Positions 15,215 to 23,206 of a stretch of DNA of 25,989 nt are shown piece by piece. Both the position numbers and the translations under genes were made by a program. Under the pieces are notes generated by a model. The model searched no databases and was not told where the DNA came from. It saw only the letters and a list, made by a program, of their open reading frames with translations. Within the stretch, counting starts at the first letter, position 1. The number at the start of each line of letters is the position of its first letter. The stretch spans positions 1-25,989 of the IMG/VR virus record IMGVR_UViG_3300009508_000051; one strand, 5' to 3'. Source of the stretch: a virus.

Positions 15215-15393
15215 GCACCCCCGCAAGAAAAGTAACCAATGAATTCCTTGAAGCTGTAGAATACGGATGCTTTGACAATTACAATTTGATCTTAGCTTTC
15301 TGCAAATACCTCAGTGAAGATGAAGTAATTGATTTCCTTAAAACCAACGAGCTTATGAATGTAGTAAGCCCACAATGCGCAGTATGGGAGTAA
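15211..15393 (+). CDS. Hypothetical protein, second gene of the rightward operon
   Basis: A 60-residue helical protein (TNEFLEAVEYGCFDNYNLILAF..YLSEDEVIDFLKTNEL). ATGA overlap with the gene before it shows translational coupling. The pattern FLEAVxxGxFD.YNLI..FC.YLSEDEV.DFL resembles short helical adaptor or regulator proteins; no specific family is recognised. Confidence 0.6.
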   Translation: MSTPARKVTNEFLEAVEYGCFDNYNLILAFCKYLSEDEVIDFLKTNELMNVVSPQCAVWE

Positions 15394-15397
15394 AAAA

Positions 15398-15682
15398 ATG
15401 AAACTGAATGAAGCCGCAAAAATCATAAGACGCTTTGGGAAAGCAACCGCAACATCATACGAAAGAGTTTCAGGAAAGAAGTTCAAATTAGAAGGCGAAC
15501 CCAAACATAGCGATCTCTTAGCTGGTCTTGCATCTTATGTCGCTTTAGATTGGAGGAACACTGTTGAACCATCCAATATAGATGAAGCGTATGATGTGAT
15601 TATGAACAGCTTGCGTAACATTGTACTGGACATGATTGAAGCTGACGATGGCTTTAAGTTTAAGGAAGAAGCGGGGGAATAA
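15398..15682 (+). CDS. Hypothetical protein, third gene of the rightward operon
   Basis: A 94-residue, helical protein with basic N-terminus (MKLNEAAKIIRRFGKATATSYERVSGKKFK) and acidic C-terminus. It follows the previous stop by four bases. Its stop codon lies in the loop of the terminator hairpin. No known motif, no membrane segment. Confidence 0.6.
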   Translation: MKLNEAAKIIRRFGKATATSYERVSGKKFKLEGEPKHSDLLAGLASYVALDWRNTVEPSNIDEAYDVIMNSLRNIVLDMIEADDGFKFKEEAGE

Positions 15683-15696
15683 CCCCCGCCTTGTTT
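15671..15696. terminator. Bidirectional intrinsic terminator
   Basis: GCGGGGG (15,671-15,677) and CCCCCGC (15,683-15,689) form a perfect 7-base GC stem around AATAA. On the plus strand CTTGTTT follows, ending the rightward operon; on the minus strand TTCTTCC follows, just 18 bases after the portal stop. It separates two converging transcription units, so late transcription coming from the portal side must read through it or restart at the cassette promoters. Confidence 0.75.
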
Positions 15697-15706
15697 CGAG
15701 CCCTTA

Positions 15707-17533
15707 TTATTTATCACGCTCTTTGTCTAACTGATCTACTTTTCGATTGGCCCATGATTGGCCTTCGTCACCGCCCCAGCCAAGCCATGCGATCTTTCCG
15801 GCGCTTGGGTATCCAGCCTCACCGCGATTGAAGCCTTGACCCTGTTTGTCTACTTCGTGACGGGCAAAAAAGCTCTTCATCCGGCGAACTGTATCAGGGG
15901 AAAGGCGTTCACGATTGATAAGCTGGTTGGCACGGGCGACACCTACTCGCGTCATCCCACGGCCAAACTCTTTGCGCATATCAAGTGCGCGTTGACCGTT
16001 AATCGCCATAGCCTCAGTAGGAACTGTATCTACATCGCTTTCGGCTTTTTCAATTTTTTTTTGAGCCTCTTTCCATCTACCGCAAACATATTGCGCCCGG
16101 ACATCGGCATCGAACAAAATGCAAGAACCCTGATCGTAGTAATCGCAGTTGCCGCATCTGTTTTCGCCTGTACCCATTCGATAGGCGTCAGGAAGCTCGT
16201 CTGGAACATCCTCTCCGTCAGGATACTGATCCAATTTAAATTCGCCATAGGCATCCGCACCATCACTGACGGCCTTATCACCCTCTGAGGGGGCTACTTC
16301 TGGGCCACCCAGCGGGAAAAGGTTTGCTGCGATAAATACTTCATCACCGCCTTGGATCGGCCCTAGACCCAACCGATCACGGGCTTCATTGCGACTAATA
16401 ATGCCCTCACGAACAGCAGAAGTGACATTCTCATAGACCCGGCGGCGGCGCTCAGTCATGGCTGGGATGCTTTCAACATCATACTCGATACGAATATCCT
16501 CACCGAACGATGGTGCAAGCCACTCATTCAAATCACTACAGACCCGCATTGCCAGCGGAATAATAGTCTCTTCATATAACGCCAAACGAGCCTCTTGGAC
16601 GTTTGCATAAGTTTGGCTGTCTGGAATACCAATAAGTTGCGAAGGAATACCGAAGCAAAGCGCAATGTCCTTTGCTGCCATGTGCTTTTGCTGCAAGAAA
16701 TCCATGTCACGCGGAGACATTCCCATTTCTTTCCAATCGAAATCGCCTTCCAATAACATTGGTTTCCCACTGTTGGCAGTGCCACTCATGCGACGATTGA
16801 GATCATCTTGGACTTGCTTTCTTTGCATTTCAGAAAGCGTCATTGCATTGCCAGACGTGTCTTTTGGTTTGAAAATAACCGCGCCTGTGGGACGCGCCCC
16901 ATTAACCAATAGAGCTATGTTATGCTTTGCTATGAGATTGTGCTGGTCTACATCAATAGACGCAGCCATGAGCGGAGAAAGCCCAAGGTAATCGTCCATT
17001 GGGTTCCATAGCTTGAAGTGTTTAACTTCAGATTGGCCTGTAAATGGGTCAGCATCGTATGTTTTTACGACCTTTCCATTTAACTTGTAGCTATAACCCT
17101 TTGGAATAGCTGTATTGCTTGGGATGATTTCAACCCGATCAGGTCTCAGAAGATGCAACTCTGACGGGACGCCTCCTGCCGTGCTGTTGATCGCATAGCT
17201 ATTCCCTGACAATAACAGGAAAGCATAGAGAGACTGGAAGTATTCATTGCCAGCTTGAAGTGGGTTAGGGCGTTTCAACAAAGAAATCAACGGATGCTGT
17301 TCTAGCTCAATATCGCCTTGAAACACTTTAAAGGGAATAGAAGCCGCGCCTTGAGCAATTTCATTAACACAGCGATAAACAATGGCGTTCTGTTGGTATC
17401 CCTCAACCGCATAAGACCTAAAATTATCAGATCGGTTGTGAAATGGTGATGTCTGTTGGACATGAACAGTTGGAGCTTCTTTGAACTCAATTGGCATTGC
17501 TACTGTTTTACGAAAAAAATCCAAAAGGGCCAT
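15707..17533 (-). CDS. Portal protein (HK97 family) with extra C-terminal domains
   Basis: A 608-residue protein. Residues 1-420 are an HK97-type portal: NAIVYRCVNEIAQGAASIPF (49-68), LLLSGNSYAI, LHLLRPDRVEI, GLSPLMAA and KDIALCFGIPSQLIGIPDSQTYANVQEA (289-315). After an acidic linker comes a four-cysteine segment (Cys460, 463, 471, 484; CGNCDYYDQGSCILF) and then at 510-604 a conserved domain with RGMTRVGVARANQLINRERLSP, FARHEVDKQGQGF and GYPSAGKIAWLGWGGD, known from other phage head or head-protease proteins. So it is about 190 residues longer than ordinary portals. TAATG overlap with the large terminase gene. The function of the extra part is unknown; DNA or MuF contact is possible. Confidence 0.9.
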   Translation of the reverse strand: MALLDFFRKTVAMPIEFKEAPTVHVQQTSPFHNRSDNFRSYAVEGYQQNAIVYRCVNEIAQGAASIPFKVFQGDIELEQHPLISLLKRPNPLQAGNEYFQSLYAFLLLSGNSYAINSTAGGVPSELHLLRPDRVEIIPSNTAIPKGYSYKLNGKVVKTYDADPFTGQSEVKHFKLWNPMDDYLGLSPLMAASIDVDQHNLIAKHNIALLVNGARPTGAVIFKPKDTSGNAMTLSEMQRKQVQDDLNRRMSGTANSGKPMLLEGDFDWKEMGMSPRDMDFLQQKHMAAKDIALCFGIPSQLIGIPDSQTYANVQEARLALYEETIIPLAMRVCSDLNEWLAPSFGEDIRIEYDVESIPAMTERRRRVYENVTSAVREGIISRNEARDRLGLGPIQGGDEVFIAANLFPLGGPEVAPSEGDKAVSDGADAYGEFKLDQYPDGEDVPDELPDAYRMGTGENRCGNCDYYDQGSCILFDADVRAQYVCGRWKEAQKKIEKAESDVDTVPTEAMAINGQRALDMRKEFGRGMTRVGVARANQLINRERLSPDTVRRMKSFFARHEVDKQGQGFNRGEAGYPSAGKIAWLGWGGDEGQSWANRKVDQLDKERDK

Positions 17534-18831
17534 TAGCTAATTCTCCAAGCTGGCTGTCCGGTGGACGCGCTCAATTCTGTTAAGGCCCACACTAGGGCGT
17601 CCATCCTGTCCGGAGATTTCCGGCTGTTTGGTGTGTAAGAAACCATCTGGTCTTCCAACTCCTTAAATGTCCCGACATGATGCACACGGCCTTGCTCATA
17701 GAGCGCAGCAATGGGTTCGGCTCTTATTAGCTTACCACGACTTGCGTGAACTTTCGAGTAGGGTACATTCATGTCTATAGTTCTTATCACTCTTTCGACC
17801 AAATCTCCACCGTTATTGACCTCTGCAATCAATCTGTCGGCCTCATGTGCATAAAAACATTGAATTGCCTTTCTAGCCCATCCATCCGGTGTATTTTTAT
17901 GTGAAGCATCTTCTAATACATAATATTGGTCATTATTGCATCTAGCTGCGACAACAATCCCTGTTTCATCGCTATCTTCATTGTTGGTTACGCTTGGATC
18001 AATTGCTACTACAACCCTGTTAAATTCAGGCAAATTCATTTTATCAATTCTAGTTCTATCAATAGCGCTGTAACTCCATAGCGCACCCTCAAGATCATCC
18101 AAAACTTCCCCATAAAGCTCCTGACGCCCCAATCGGGTTCCTTCATATTTTTCTTTAAGCTGCGCAACAGCAATTTCAGAAAGGTTTGCGGCATTATCAA
18201 ATGTGCTTCCTCTGGTAATTATTGTATTAGTTCTTTTTACCAGAGATCGCGTTAAATCATTTGGCGCGGGAGTTGTTGTAATAATACATTGAGGGTTGTC
18301 TCCAAGGCGAAGGCCAAACATCAATTGGTCAAATGCGTCTGGGTATTGCCACGCAGCGATTTCGTCACACCAAGCCCTATGAAACTGAGGGCCGCGAAGG
18401 CGTTTAGGCTCAATAGCGGCAAAACCCTGAATAATTGATCCATTGTAAAGCCTAATTTCAGCGGCAGAGCTTGAGTATCCTTGCCCACGCCCCTTCAGAA
18501 GACAATCATCGGGCATCCAGTTCATAATTCCCGATACTCCGCCAAAAGCAACTCTTCTCAAATCACCGAATGTTGGGGTTACAACAGCACAACGGCTATC
18601 TGGGTTGTTCAAAGCATAGATCATTGTATCAAATGCCCCAACCATAGTCTTGCCCCATCCACGACCAGCCAGAATAAGCCACACGCCCCAATCACCCTTT
18701 GGGGTTAATTGCTGGGGACGGGCCATTTTGAGCCAATTACTGTAAAGTGTGCTGTGCGCCTGATGACTTGGCTGTGGCAAGCTTGTCCAGCTCTTCGATA
18801 ACTTCTCGTAAGCTGTCTGGTGCTGTAACAT
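17533..18831 (-). CDS. Large terminase subunit (ATPase-nuclease)
   Basis: The DNA packaging motor. Numbered from the longest reading (start 18,894): Walker A GRGWGKT at 77-83, Walker B WCDE at 175-178, nuclease domain from about 290 with VVVAIDPS (Asp299) and the last catalytic Asp432 in DRMDALVWAL. The N-terminal NWLKMARPQQLTPKGDW agrees with the W-x-x-x-ARPxQLxP pattern of GTA-like terminases, which argues that translation begins upstream of the ATG at 18,726. I give the ATG at 18,831; TTG at 18,780 and GTG/ATG choices up to 18,894 are possible, and none has a strong SD. It overlaps the small terminase gene by up to about 95 bases. Confidence 0.93.
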   Translation of the reverse strand: MLQHQTAYEKLSKSWTSLPQPSHQAHSTLYSNWLKMARPQQLTPKGDWGVWLILAGRGWGKTMVGAFDTMIYALNNPDSRCAVVTPTFGDLRRVAFGGVSGIMNWMPDDCLLKGRGQGYSSSAAEIRLYNGSIIQGFAAIEPKRLRGPQFHRAWCDEIAAWQYPDAFDQLMFGLRLGDNPQCIITTTPAPNDLTRSLVKRTNTIITRGSTFDNAANLSEIAVAQLKEKYEGTRLGRQELYGEVLDDLEGALWSYSAIDRTRIDKMNLPEFNRVVVAIDPSVTNNEDSDETGIVVAARCNNDQYYVLEDASHKNTPDGWARKAIQCFYAHEADRLIAEVNNGGDLVERVIRTIDMNVPYSKVHASRGKLIRAEPIAALYEQGRVHHVGTFKELEDQMVSYTPNSRKSPDRMDALVWALTELSASTGQPAWRIS

Positions 18832-19357
18832 TTGCTGATACCTTGCTAATTTCTTGAGCTTGCCCCAGAGCCAATTTCCCAATTCTCTGTGCATTGCTTA
18901 CTGTATTTGAAATCCCACTCATATCGTGAGGGGTCAATATCTTTGATGTGAGCCTGAATTTTTCAAGTGCCGCATCCCTGTCAGGCCCATTGTCCATTTG
19001 AGCAATTGCTTCAAGCTGCGATCTGTCTTGAATGTCTTTATTCATGCGACGACCAGCATCACCCAGCATGGCGAGTGCAATCTTTATTGCATCATCATCA
19101 AGCCTTGCCCCATAATCTACCATTTTTTGCAACCGCTCTCTAGTTACAGCATTCTCATATTCGGTTTGGATTTTGTTTTTTTGGCTTTGCCAGTCTTCCG
19201 ATTGAGACCTTCTGTGCAGAGACGCATAAGCAACATCATGGCGCTTAGAAAGGGCTTGAACAGTAGGGTATTGACGGACGCCATTTTCATCAACGAACCC
19301 ATGCACGAATTCATCTTTTATCTTCAGTTTAAGAGCTTCATCAATTTTGTTAGTCAT
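18737..19357 (-). CDS. Small terminase subunit
   Basis: A 206-residue protein from ATG 19,357, preceded by GGTGAGGG; a GTG nine codons upstream overlaps the previous gene. The N-terminal domain (1-70) has a helix-turn-helix with YPTVQALSKRHDVAYASLHRRSQSEDWQSQK, the pattern of phage small terminases that recognise the packaging start. The middle and C-terminus are helical, fitting oligomerisation. Its place directly upstream of the large subunit supports the call. Confidence 0.85.
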   Translation of the reverse strand: MTNKIDEALKLKIKDEFVHGFVDENGVRQYPTVQALSKRHDVAYASLHRRSQSEDWQSQKNKIQTEYENAVTRERLQKMVDYGARLDDDAIKIALAMLGDAGRRMNKDIQDRSQLEAIAQMDNGPDRDAALEKFRLTSKILTPHDMSGISNTVSNAQRIGKLALGQAQEISKVSANVTAPDSLREVIEELDKLATAKSSGAQHTLQ

Positions 19358-19370
19358 GCCCTCACCATTA

Positions 19371-19790
19371 TCAGATATTTTCACTACTATCCAGTATTAA
19401 CTGTCGCAATCTTGTTGTTGACCAATTATGATACCTTTTATTGAAGTAAACATTTATTGGATAATCAAAGCCAGTAAATTTTTTCCCCTTATACTCTTCC
19501 CCAATAATTCTGACATCAATTGGGAGCGCTGCCATAAGGTGCAAAAGCTCATCTTCAGTTGAATAGCAAATGACCTCATCGACATATTTGACAGCATTTA
19601 ATTGTATCTGCCTTTCCATCAATGTCTGTATAGGCTTATTTTTTTCGGGTCTATCTACTGAGGGGTCAACCTGCAATCCAACAATCAAATGATCGCATAT
19701 AGATTTTGCCTCTTGCAGCATGGTTATATGCCCAGAGTGCAAAAGATCAAAACATGATGCCGTAAAGCCTATTTTATATTTCTTGTTCAT
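19371..19790 (-). CDS. Cytidylyltransferase-like nucleotidyltransferase (TagD/RfaE-like)
   Basis: A 139-residue enzyme of the HxGH nucleotidyltransferase superfamily: GFTASCFDLLHSGHITML (8-25), RPEKNKP (47-53) and the C-terminal NWSTTRLR (122-129), which matches the ISTTxxR motif. Length and motifs fit glycerol-3-phosphate cytidylyltransferase or ADP-heptose/FAD-synthase-like domains, which activate a phosphorylated small molecule with CTP or ATP. The substrate cannot be told from sequence. It overlaps the ParB-like gene before it by 17 bases and is the last gene before the terminase, so it belongs to the same operon as the glycosyltransferase and could supply its donor. Confidence 0.82.
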   Translation of the reverse strand: MNKKYKIGFTASCFDLLHSGHITMLQEAKSICDHLIVGLQVDPSVDRPEKNKPIQTLMERQIQLNAVKYVDEVICYSTEDELLHLMAALPIDVRIIGEEYKGKKFTGFDYPINVYFNKRYHNWSTTRLRQLILDSSENI

Positions 19791-20445
19791 CCTGATATTT
19801 TTTCTTTATGAGGATTTGTTGCTTAGTAACCCAAGCCTTTTTGTACTCGGTATTTTCAAACAACTTTGAGAAGCCAGTTATGTGCTTGAGGCGCAATAGC
19901 TCTTCCGGCTCCATACCAAGGTGATTGCAGATGTCTGCATCCTTCCAGCCCTGTTCCAACATTGAGAACACCATATTAGCCATACCATCAACGCTGTGCG
20001 AGCCTCTGGCCCTGTTATGGCGCACTGTAGCTGCCATACGCTCGTTTATGTCTTTCTCTATTACAACGATAGGTAAGCGGCCGTGGTTGCGATCCCTGAT
20101 GTCCTGATTGCTTTTGCAAGTGAAATATCTGTGGAAGCCATCAACTATTACGAATTTATCAAGCTCTTCATCATAGATAGTTACTATAGGCTGAGTATAA
20201 CCATCGTGCTTGATTGAGGTATATAGGAGCTTCATTTCTGCACCAGCTACACTATTGGGATTATAGTCATTTGCTTGTACGCGATCAATATTAACCCACA
20301 TCACCTGACCTACTGGTTGCTGGATTGGGTGCATTTCTTGAAGCTCAATCTTTAAGTCTTCTAAATAGTCAATTTTTTCTTGGTCCGAAAAATCTTCTAT
20401 TTCCTTGCGAATATGATCCGCGTTCGTTCCCCATGCCTCAGACAT
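19774..20445 (-). CDS. ParB/Srx-fold protein, IbrB-like
   Basis: A 223-residue protein. The ParB N-terminal core has NIDRVQANDYNPNSV, TQPIVTIYDEE and VDGFHRY (101-107), the G-x-H-R nucleotide-binding signature, then ATVRHNRARGSHSVDGM (140-155), the segment characteristic of IbrB-type proteins, followed by LGMEPEELLRLKHITG. The partner gene upstream is an IbrA-like PAPS-reductase-fold protein, overlapping by eight bases; IbrA and IbrB are a known pair from an E. coli prophage region where they act on expression of immunoglobulin-binding eib genes. The biochemical role is unsettled. ParB-fold proteins can bind or hydrolyse CTP or cut DNA. Confidence 0.85.
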   Translation of the reverse strand: MSEAWGTNADHIRKEIEDFSDQEKIDYLEDLKIELQEMHPIQQPVGQVMWVNIDRVQANDYNPNSVAGAEMKLLYTSIKHDGYTQPIVTIYDEELDKFVIVDGFHRYFTCKSNQDIRDRNHGRLPIVVIEKDINERMAATVRHNRARGSHSVDGMANMVFSMLEQGWKDADICNHLGMEPEELLRLKHITGFSKLFENTEYKKAWVTKQQILIKKKYQDEQEI

Positions 20446-21601
20446 TTACTGGTATCCAATCTTTGTGTTCTGATTTGCTTACAAACTTCATATCGCCACG
20501 CTTCCATCTCCTGAAAGTAATTGCATATGGGCTTTGTTCAAAATTACTGACTTTTGTAAAATCAATATCTTGAGCCAATATTGTTGTGACGTGAACTTTA
20601 TGCAACTTTGAAGGGTCTTTGATTAGCGCATAATCCTTGTCCATTTTTGCGAACTTCTTGCGCATGGCCTCCTGGTACTCAGGATCGGTAACAAGATTTA
20701 CCAATAGATGATCTCTGTATTCTTTCCAATCCTTGAACATATATGGTAATTTTTTGGCTTGGAACATATCCTCTTTGCTCATGTGACGAGCCTGATTTAC
20801 CCCATCCAAACGCTTAACCAGCTTGTTCCATGTATCCCGCTCAATCTCCTGTAAATAGAACAATTGATGCACAGCTGTTTCATGGTGAAGATTTGAAACC
20901 CGCATTTTTGTAGGGCTTACACCATATTGATAAAAATAATCGTACGCTTTTGCGTACTGCCAGTTATGGTCAAAGATGCTCTTCCAAATATCTGTATATG
21001 ACCAATCATAGAGGGGGTAAAAATTGTAATGATCTCTTTTCTTATCTACAGCCTTTCCCCAAGTAACCCATTTGTACGTTGCTGCGGTAGTTAATCCAGC
21101 AAGACGCGCTGGGCTTTCCTCAGCCCTAACACCCGCCAGAACAGCAAGCCTTTGGTCAGGCCAATGGTGCTTCATAATAGCTGGGAACATTTCATAGAAG
21201 CGATCTTTGCCATATACATTTTCTGTAATTGCAAAATCTTCTTTTGGACGCATCCAGTTTTCATCATCACCCTCAGTCCAGCAATGAAGATAGTGCTGTT
21301 CGTTAGATGTTGAGTTTGTCATTTTTATTGGAACCTGAAACCACATTGGATCAATGCGCGGGTCAGTCATTACGTCTCGGACATAATCAATGACATTCTG
21401 CCACTCAGCTTCTTGGTCAAGAAACATAACCTTCAATGGAAGGCGTCCCATTTCTTCCGCTACTATAAGGGCCATATTAAGGGTTACTGTGCTGTCTTTA
21501 CCACCTGAGAAAGACACAACAACCTCTTCAAATTCATTGAAAATATATCTGACACGCTCCAATGCAGCGTCCCAAACATTATCCTTGAGTTGTATTTTCA
21601 T
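20438..21601 (-). CDS. PAPS-reductase-fold protein, IbrA-like
   Basis: A 387-residue adenine-nucleotide alpha-hydrolase-like protein. SGGKDST (32-38) is the PP-loop that binds ATP; MFLDQEAEW (58-66) fits the following strand, GVRAEES (156-162) the next conserved element, and YPLYDWSYTDIW (194-205) is the sulfate-assimilation/DndC-like W-x-x-x-D-I-W motif. The 180-residue C-terminal extension is lysine-rich and matches the IbrA/DUF3440 class better than CysH, which is shorter and normally not paired with ParB. The gene lies between a methyltransferase-like gene and the IbrB-like gene, both overlapping. Likely role: adenylation or sulfur-type chemistry on nucleic acid or a protein; not proven. 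Confidence 0.85.
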   Translation of the reverse strand: MKIQLKDNVWDAALERVRYIFNEFEEVVVSFSGGKDSTVTLNMALIVAEEMGRLPLKVMFLDQEAEWQNVIDYVRDVMTDPRIDPMWFQVPIKMTNSTSNEQHYLHCWTEGDDENWMRPKEDFAITENVYGKDRFYEMFPAIMKHHWPDQRLAVLAGVRAEESPARLAGLTTAATYKWVTWGKAVDKKRDHYNFYPLYDWSYTDIWKSIFDHNWQYAKAYDYFYQYGVSPTKMRVSNLHHETAVHQLFYLQEIERDTWNKLVKRLDGVNQARHMSKEDMFQAKKLPYMFKDWKEYRDHLLVNLVTDPEYQEAMRKKFAKMDKDYALIKDPSKLHKVHVTTILAQDIDFTKVSNFEQSPYAITFRRWKRGDMKFVSKSEHKDWIPVNV

Positions 21602-22172
21602 CCATTAACATCCTTAAAACTGAAATGCAGTGAGCGTCATAGTCCGAAGCAACAAAGGTATTCCCCTTTTTTGCTTTTCTAAAATGCAAGACTGGCAATC
21701 CATAACCGCAAGTAATATCACCCATTCGCTTGTAGGTTTGACCAAGATACTCACACAGCTCTAAGCTCGTCAGACCCTCTGGAACTTCTATTCCCCAACA
21801 GCTCAAAGGTGTCCAGTGACCATTGAGCTTTACAGTTATATGCTGATCTGGCTCTGGTAAATATTTCTCTAATTTCTTGTTAGTAACTGCCAACTTTGGC
21901 TTATCTACTATCTTGCCCCAAAGGCGACTAAACCCTTGGGCAAAGTCATTATAAGATGATGTTTTTTCTTTCGCGCGTTCATCAAATACTTTGATCCCTG
22001 CGGGAAATGGTGGTTCACAATAAATAACGTCACACGTATCTAATTCGTCAAAATATCCCTCACTTATAATATTGCGCTTACGCCCTATGCAGCCCTGATA
22101 TTCAAACCTTTGCGTTGGTGGCATACCCTGAAATTGCTTAGTTCCATTTTTCAAAGCTGAGTTATAAATCAT
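21579..22172 (-). CDS. Small methyltransferase-like protein (permuted motifs)
   Basis: A 197-residue protein. TCDVIYCEPPFPAG (about 47-60) looks like motif IV of amino-methyltransferases (D-x-x-Y-x-D-P-P-Y) with EPPF in place of DPPY. Further on, GDITCGYGLPVLHF (about 152-165) followed by VASDYDAHCISVLRM resembles motif I and the acidic motif II of SAM-binding folds. Motif IV before motif I is the beta-class order. The changed catalytic tetrad and the small size make methyl transfer uncertain; a related base-modifying enzyme is possible. ATGA overlap with the glycosyltransferase gene, 23-base overlap with the IbrA-like gene. Confidence 0.55.
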   Translation of the reverse strand: MIYNSALKNGTKQFQGMPPTQRFEYQGCIGRKRNIISEGYFDELDTCDVIYCEPPFPAGIKVFDERAKEKTSSYNDFAQGFSRLWGKIVDKPKLAVTNKKLEKYLPEPDQHITVKLNGHWTPLSCWGIEVPEGLTSLELCEYLGQTYKRMGDITCGYGLPVLHFRKAKKGNTFVASDYDAHCISVLRMLMDENTTQG

Positions 22173-22930
22173 GTCATTAACGTCTTTCTCTTATCAAGGT
22201 GAACGCTCTTTGCGTATGAAGTAAGTTCTGAACCAGATGGAATATGATAACCGCCCTTTGCGTCTCTTTTTAGGGATATGTGTTCTGGGTCTGGCAGCTT
22301 TATATTACTACTACTTACCCAAGATTTTCGCCCCCCCGATGAAAGTATCCTATGTATTGCCAAACTTCCCAAATATCTTATGTTTTGATAACCATTGAGA
22401 TAGGAAGCCAGTGACCATTCTGTATTGTCACACCAATAATCTTTCTTTCCTAACTCAATAATCTTTCTTGCGATAACACTATCAAAAATCATACCGCCTG
22501 CCGTATATACTATGTGCTGCTTTACTATCTCGGGCTTTATCTTTTTAGACATAAGCATTTTCTCTGATCTGACCCAGTTTCCAGATACTATCCCAACACC
22601 TTTTCGCTGCGCTAACTCTGCCATTGCATCGAAATTTGTAATTGGCAAAAACTTCATATCGTCATCTATTGACGCGACAACATAGTCTGATGCAATGCTA
22701 TCTATCTCTTGCAATGCAATACGCTTTGCGTTGTGCATACCAATTTTTTCATCACACCAAATCAGTCTAGTCCCGCTTGGGACGAGATTTGCAATTTTTA
22801 CTTTTCTTTCATCTGAAAATTCTTGGCCGACAAGCACAAGTCGCCAACCATCCAAATGCGACAGAGAGCAAAGACAGTCGTGCAAAAGTTCTTTTCGATT
22901 GTCTACGCAAGCCAAAACCAGAAACTTCAT
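22169..22930 (-). CDS. GT-A-fold glycosyltransferase (GT2-like)
   Basis: A 253-residue protein from ATG 22,930, chosen because it overlaps the preceding stop as TAATG. MKFLVLACVDNRKELLHDCL is the first Rossmann-like strand; SDYVVASIDDDMKFL (81-95) carries the DDD metal- and sugar-nucleotide-binding motif (89-91); CDNTEWSLASYLNGY (167-181) takes the place of the ED-type acceptor motif, and LAIHRI (190-195) supplies the usual late histidine. No membrane segment, so it is cytoplasmic and could act on DNA, protein or a lipid-linked sugar. The neighbourhood favours a nucleic-acid or nucleotide target. Confidence 0.82.
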   Translation of the reverse strand: MKFLVLACVDNRKELLHDCLCSLSHLDGWRLVLVGQEFSDERKVKIANLVPSGTRLIWCDEKIGMHNAKRIALQEIDSIASDYVVASIDDDMKFLPITNFDAMAELAQRKGVGIVSGNWVRSEKMLMSKKIKPEIVKQHIVYTAGGMIFDSVIARKIIELGKKDYWCDNTEWSLASYLNGYQNIRYLGSLAIHRILSSGGRKSWVSSSNIKLPDPEHISLKRDAKGGYHIPSGSELTSYAKSVHLDKRKTLMT

Positions 22931-23205
22931 TAGTCTCTTGCTCTGTTTATAAGGTTTTCTCTTTCTGGCGACCACATGAGCCAATAAATCCAACCATCTA
23001 ACTTATAATATTTTCTTGGCGTTCCTACCATATTTCTAAGTTCACCGTATTTATTGACAGCTCTGCCCGTCCATACAAATTCATCGGGATCGTCCCATGT
23101 TTTTTTTAATGTATAGAAATGGGGTAAAGTTTTAGCATAGGTCTTTGCGAACTTATACTCTGCATTTCTGAGGTTGTGCGCTAATCTGACTAAATCCTCG
23201 TTCAT
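22930..23205 (-). CDS. Hypothetical protein of the modification operon
   Basis: A 91-residue protein starting MNEDLVRLAHNLRNAEYKFAKTYAKTLPHFYTL, one base after the ParB-like stop. It has aromatic-rich segments (DDPDEFVWTGRAVNKYGE, RKYYKLDGWIYWLMW), indicating a compact alpha/beta fold. The pattern FxWTxRAVxKYG..R..G.PRKYYKLDGWxYWxMG is one I have seen only in phage hypothetical proteins. Between ParB-like and glycosyltransferase genes and coupled to both; function unknown. Confidence 0.65.
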   Translation of the reverse strand: MNEDLVRLAHNLRNAEYKFAKTYAKTLPHFYTLKKTWDDPDEFVWTGRAVNKYGELRNMVGTPRKYYKLDGWIYWLMWSPERENLINRARD

Positions 23206-23206
23206 A

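Noticed and set aside
1-19384. Whole region as a gene transfer agent
   Set aside because: Only the tail chaperones and gene order resemble GTA; an own replication initiator, origin, modification genes and immunity-type region point to an ordinary phage or prophage.
20438-21601. Host cysH (PAPS reductase) taken as an auxiliary metabolic gene
   Set aside because: Too long, lysine-rich C-terminus, paired with an IbrB-like ParB protein and no other sulfur-assimilation gene nearby.
22930-22993. Upstream start for the glycosyltransferase (21 extra residues)
   Set aside because: Would overlap the previous gene by 64 bases, starts before the natural first strand, and the TAATG overlap explains translation.
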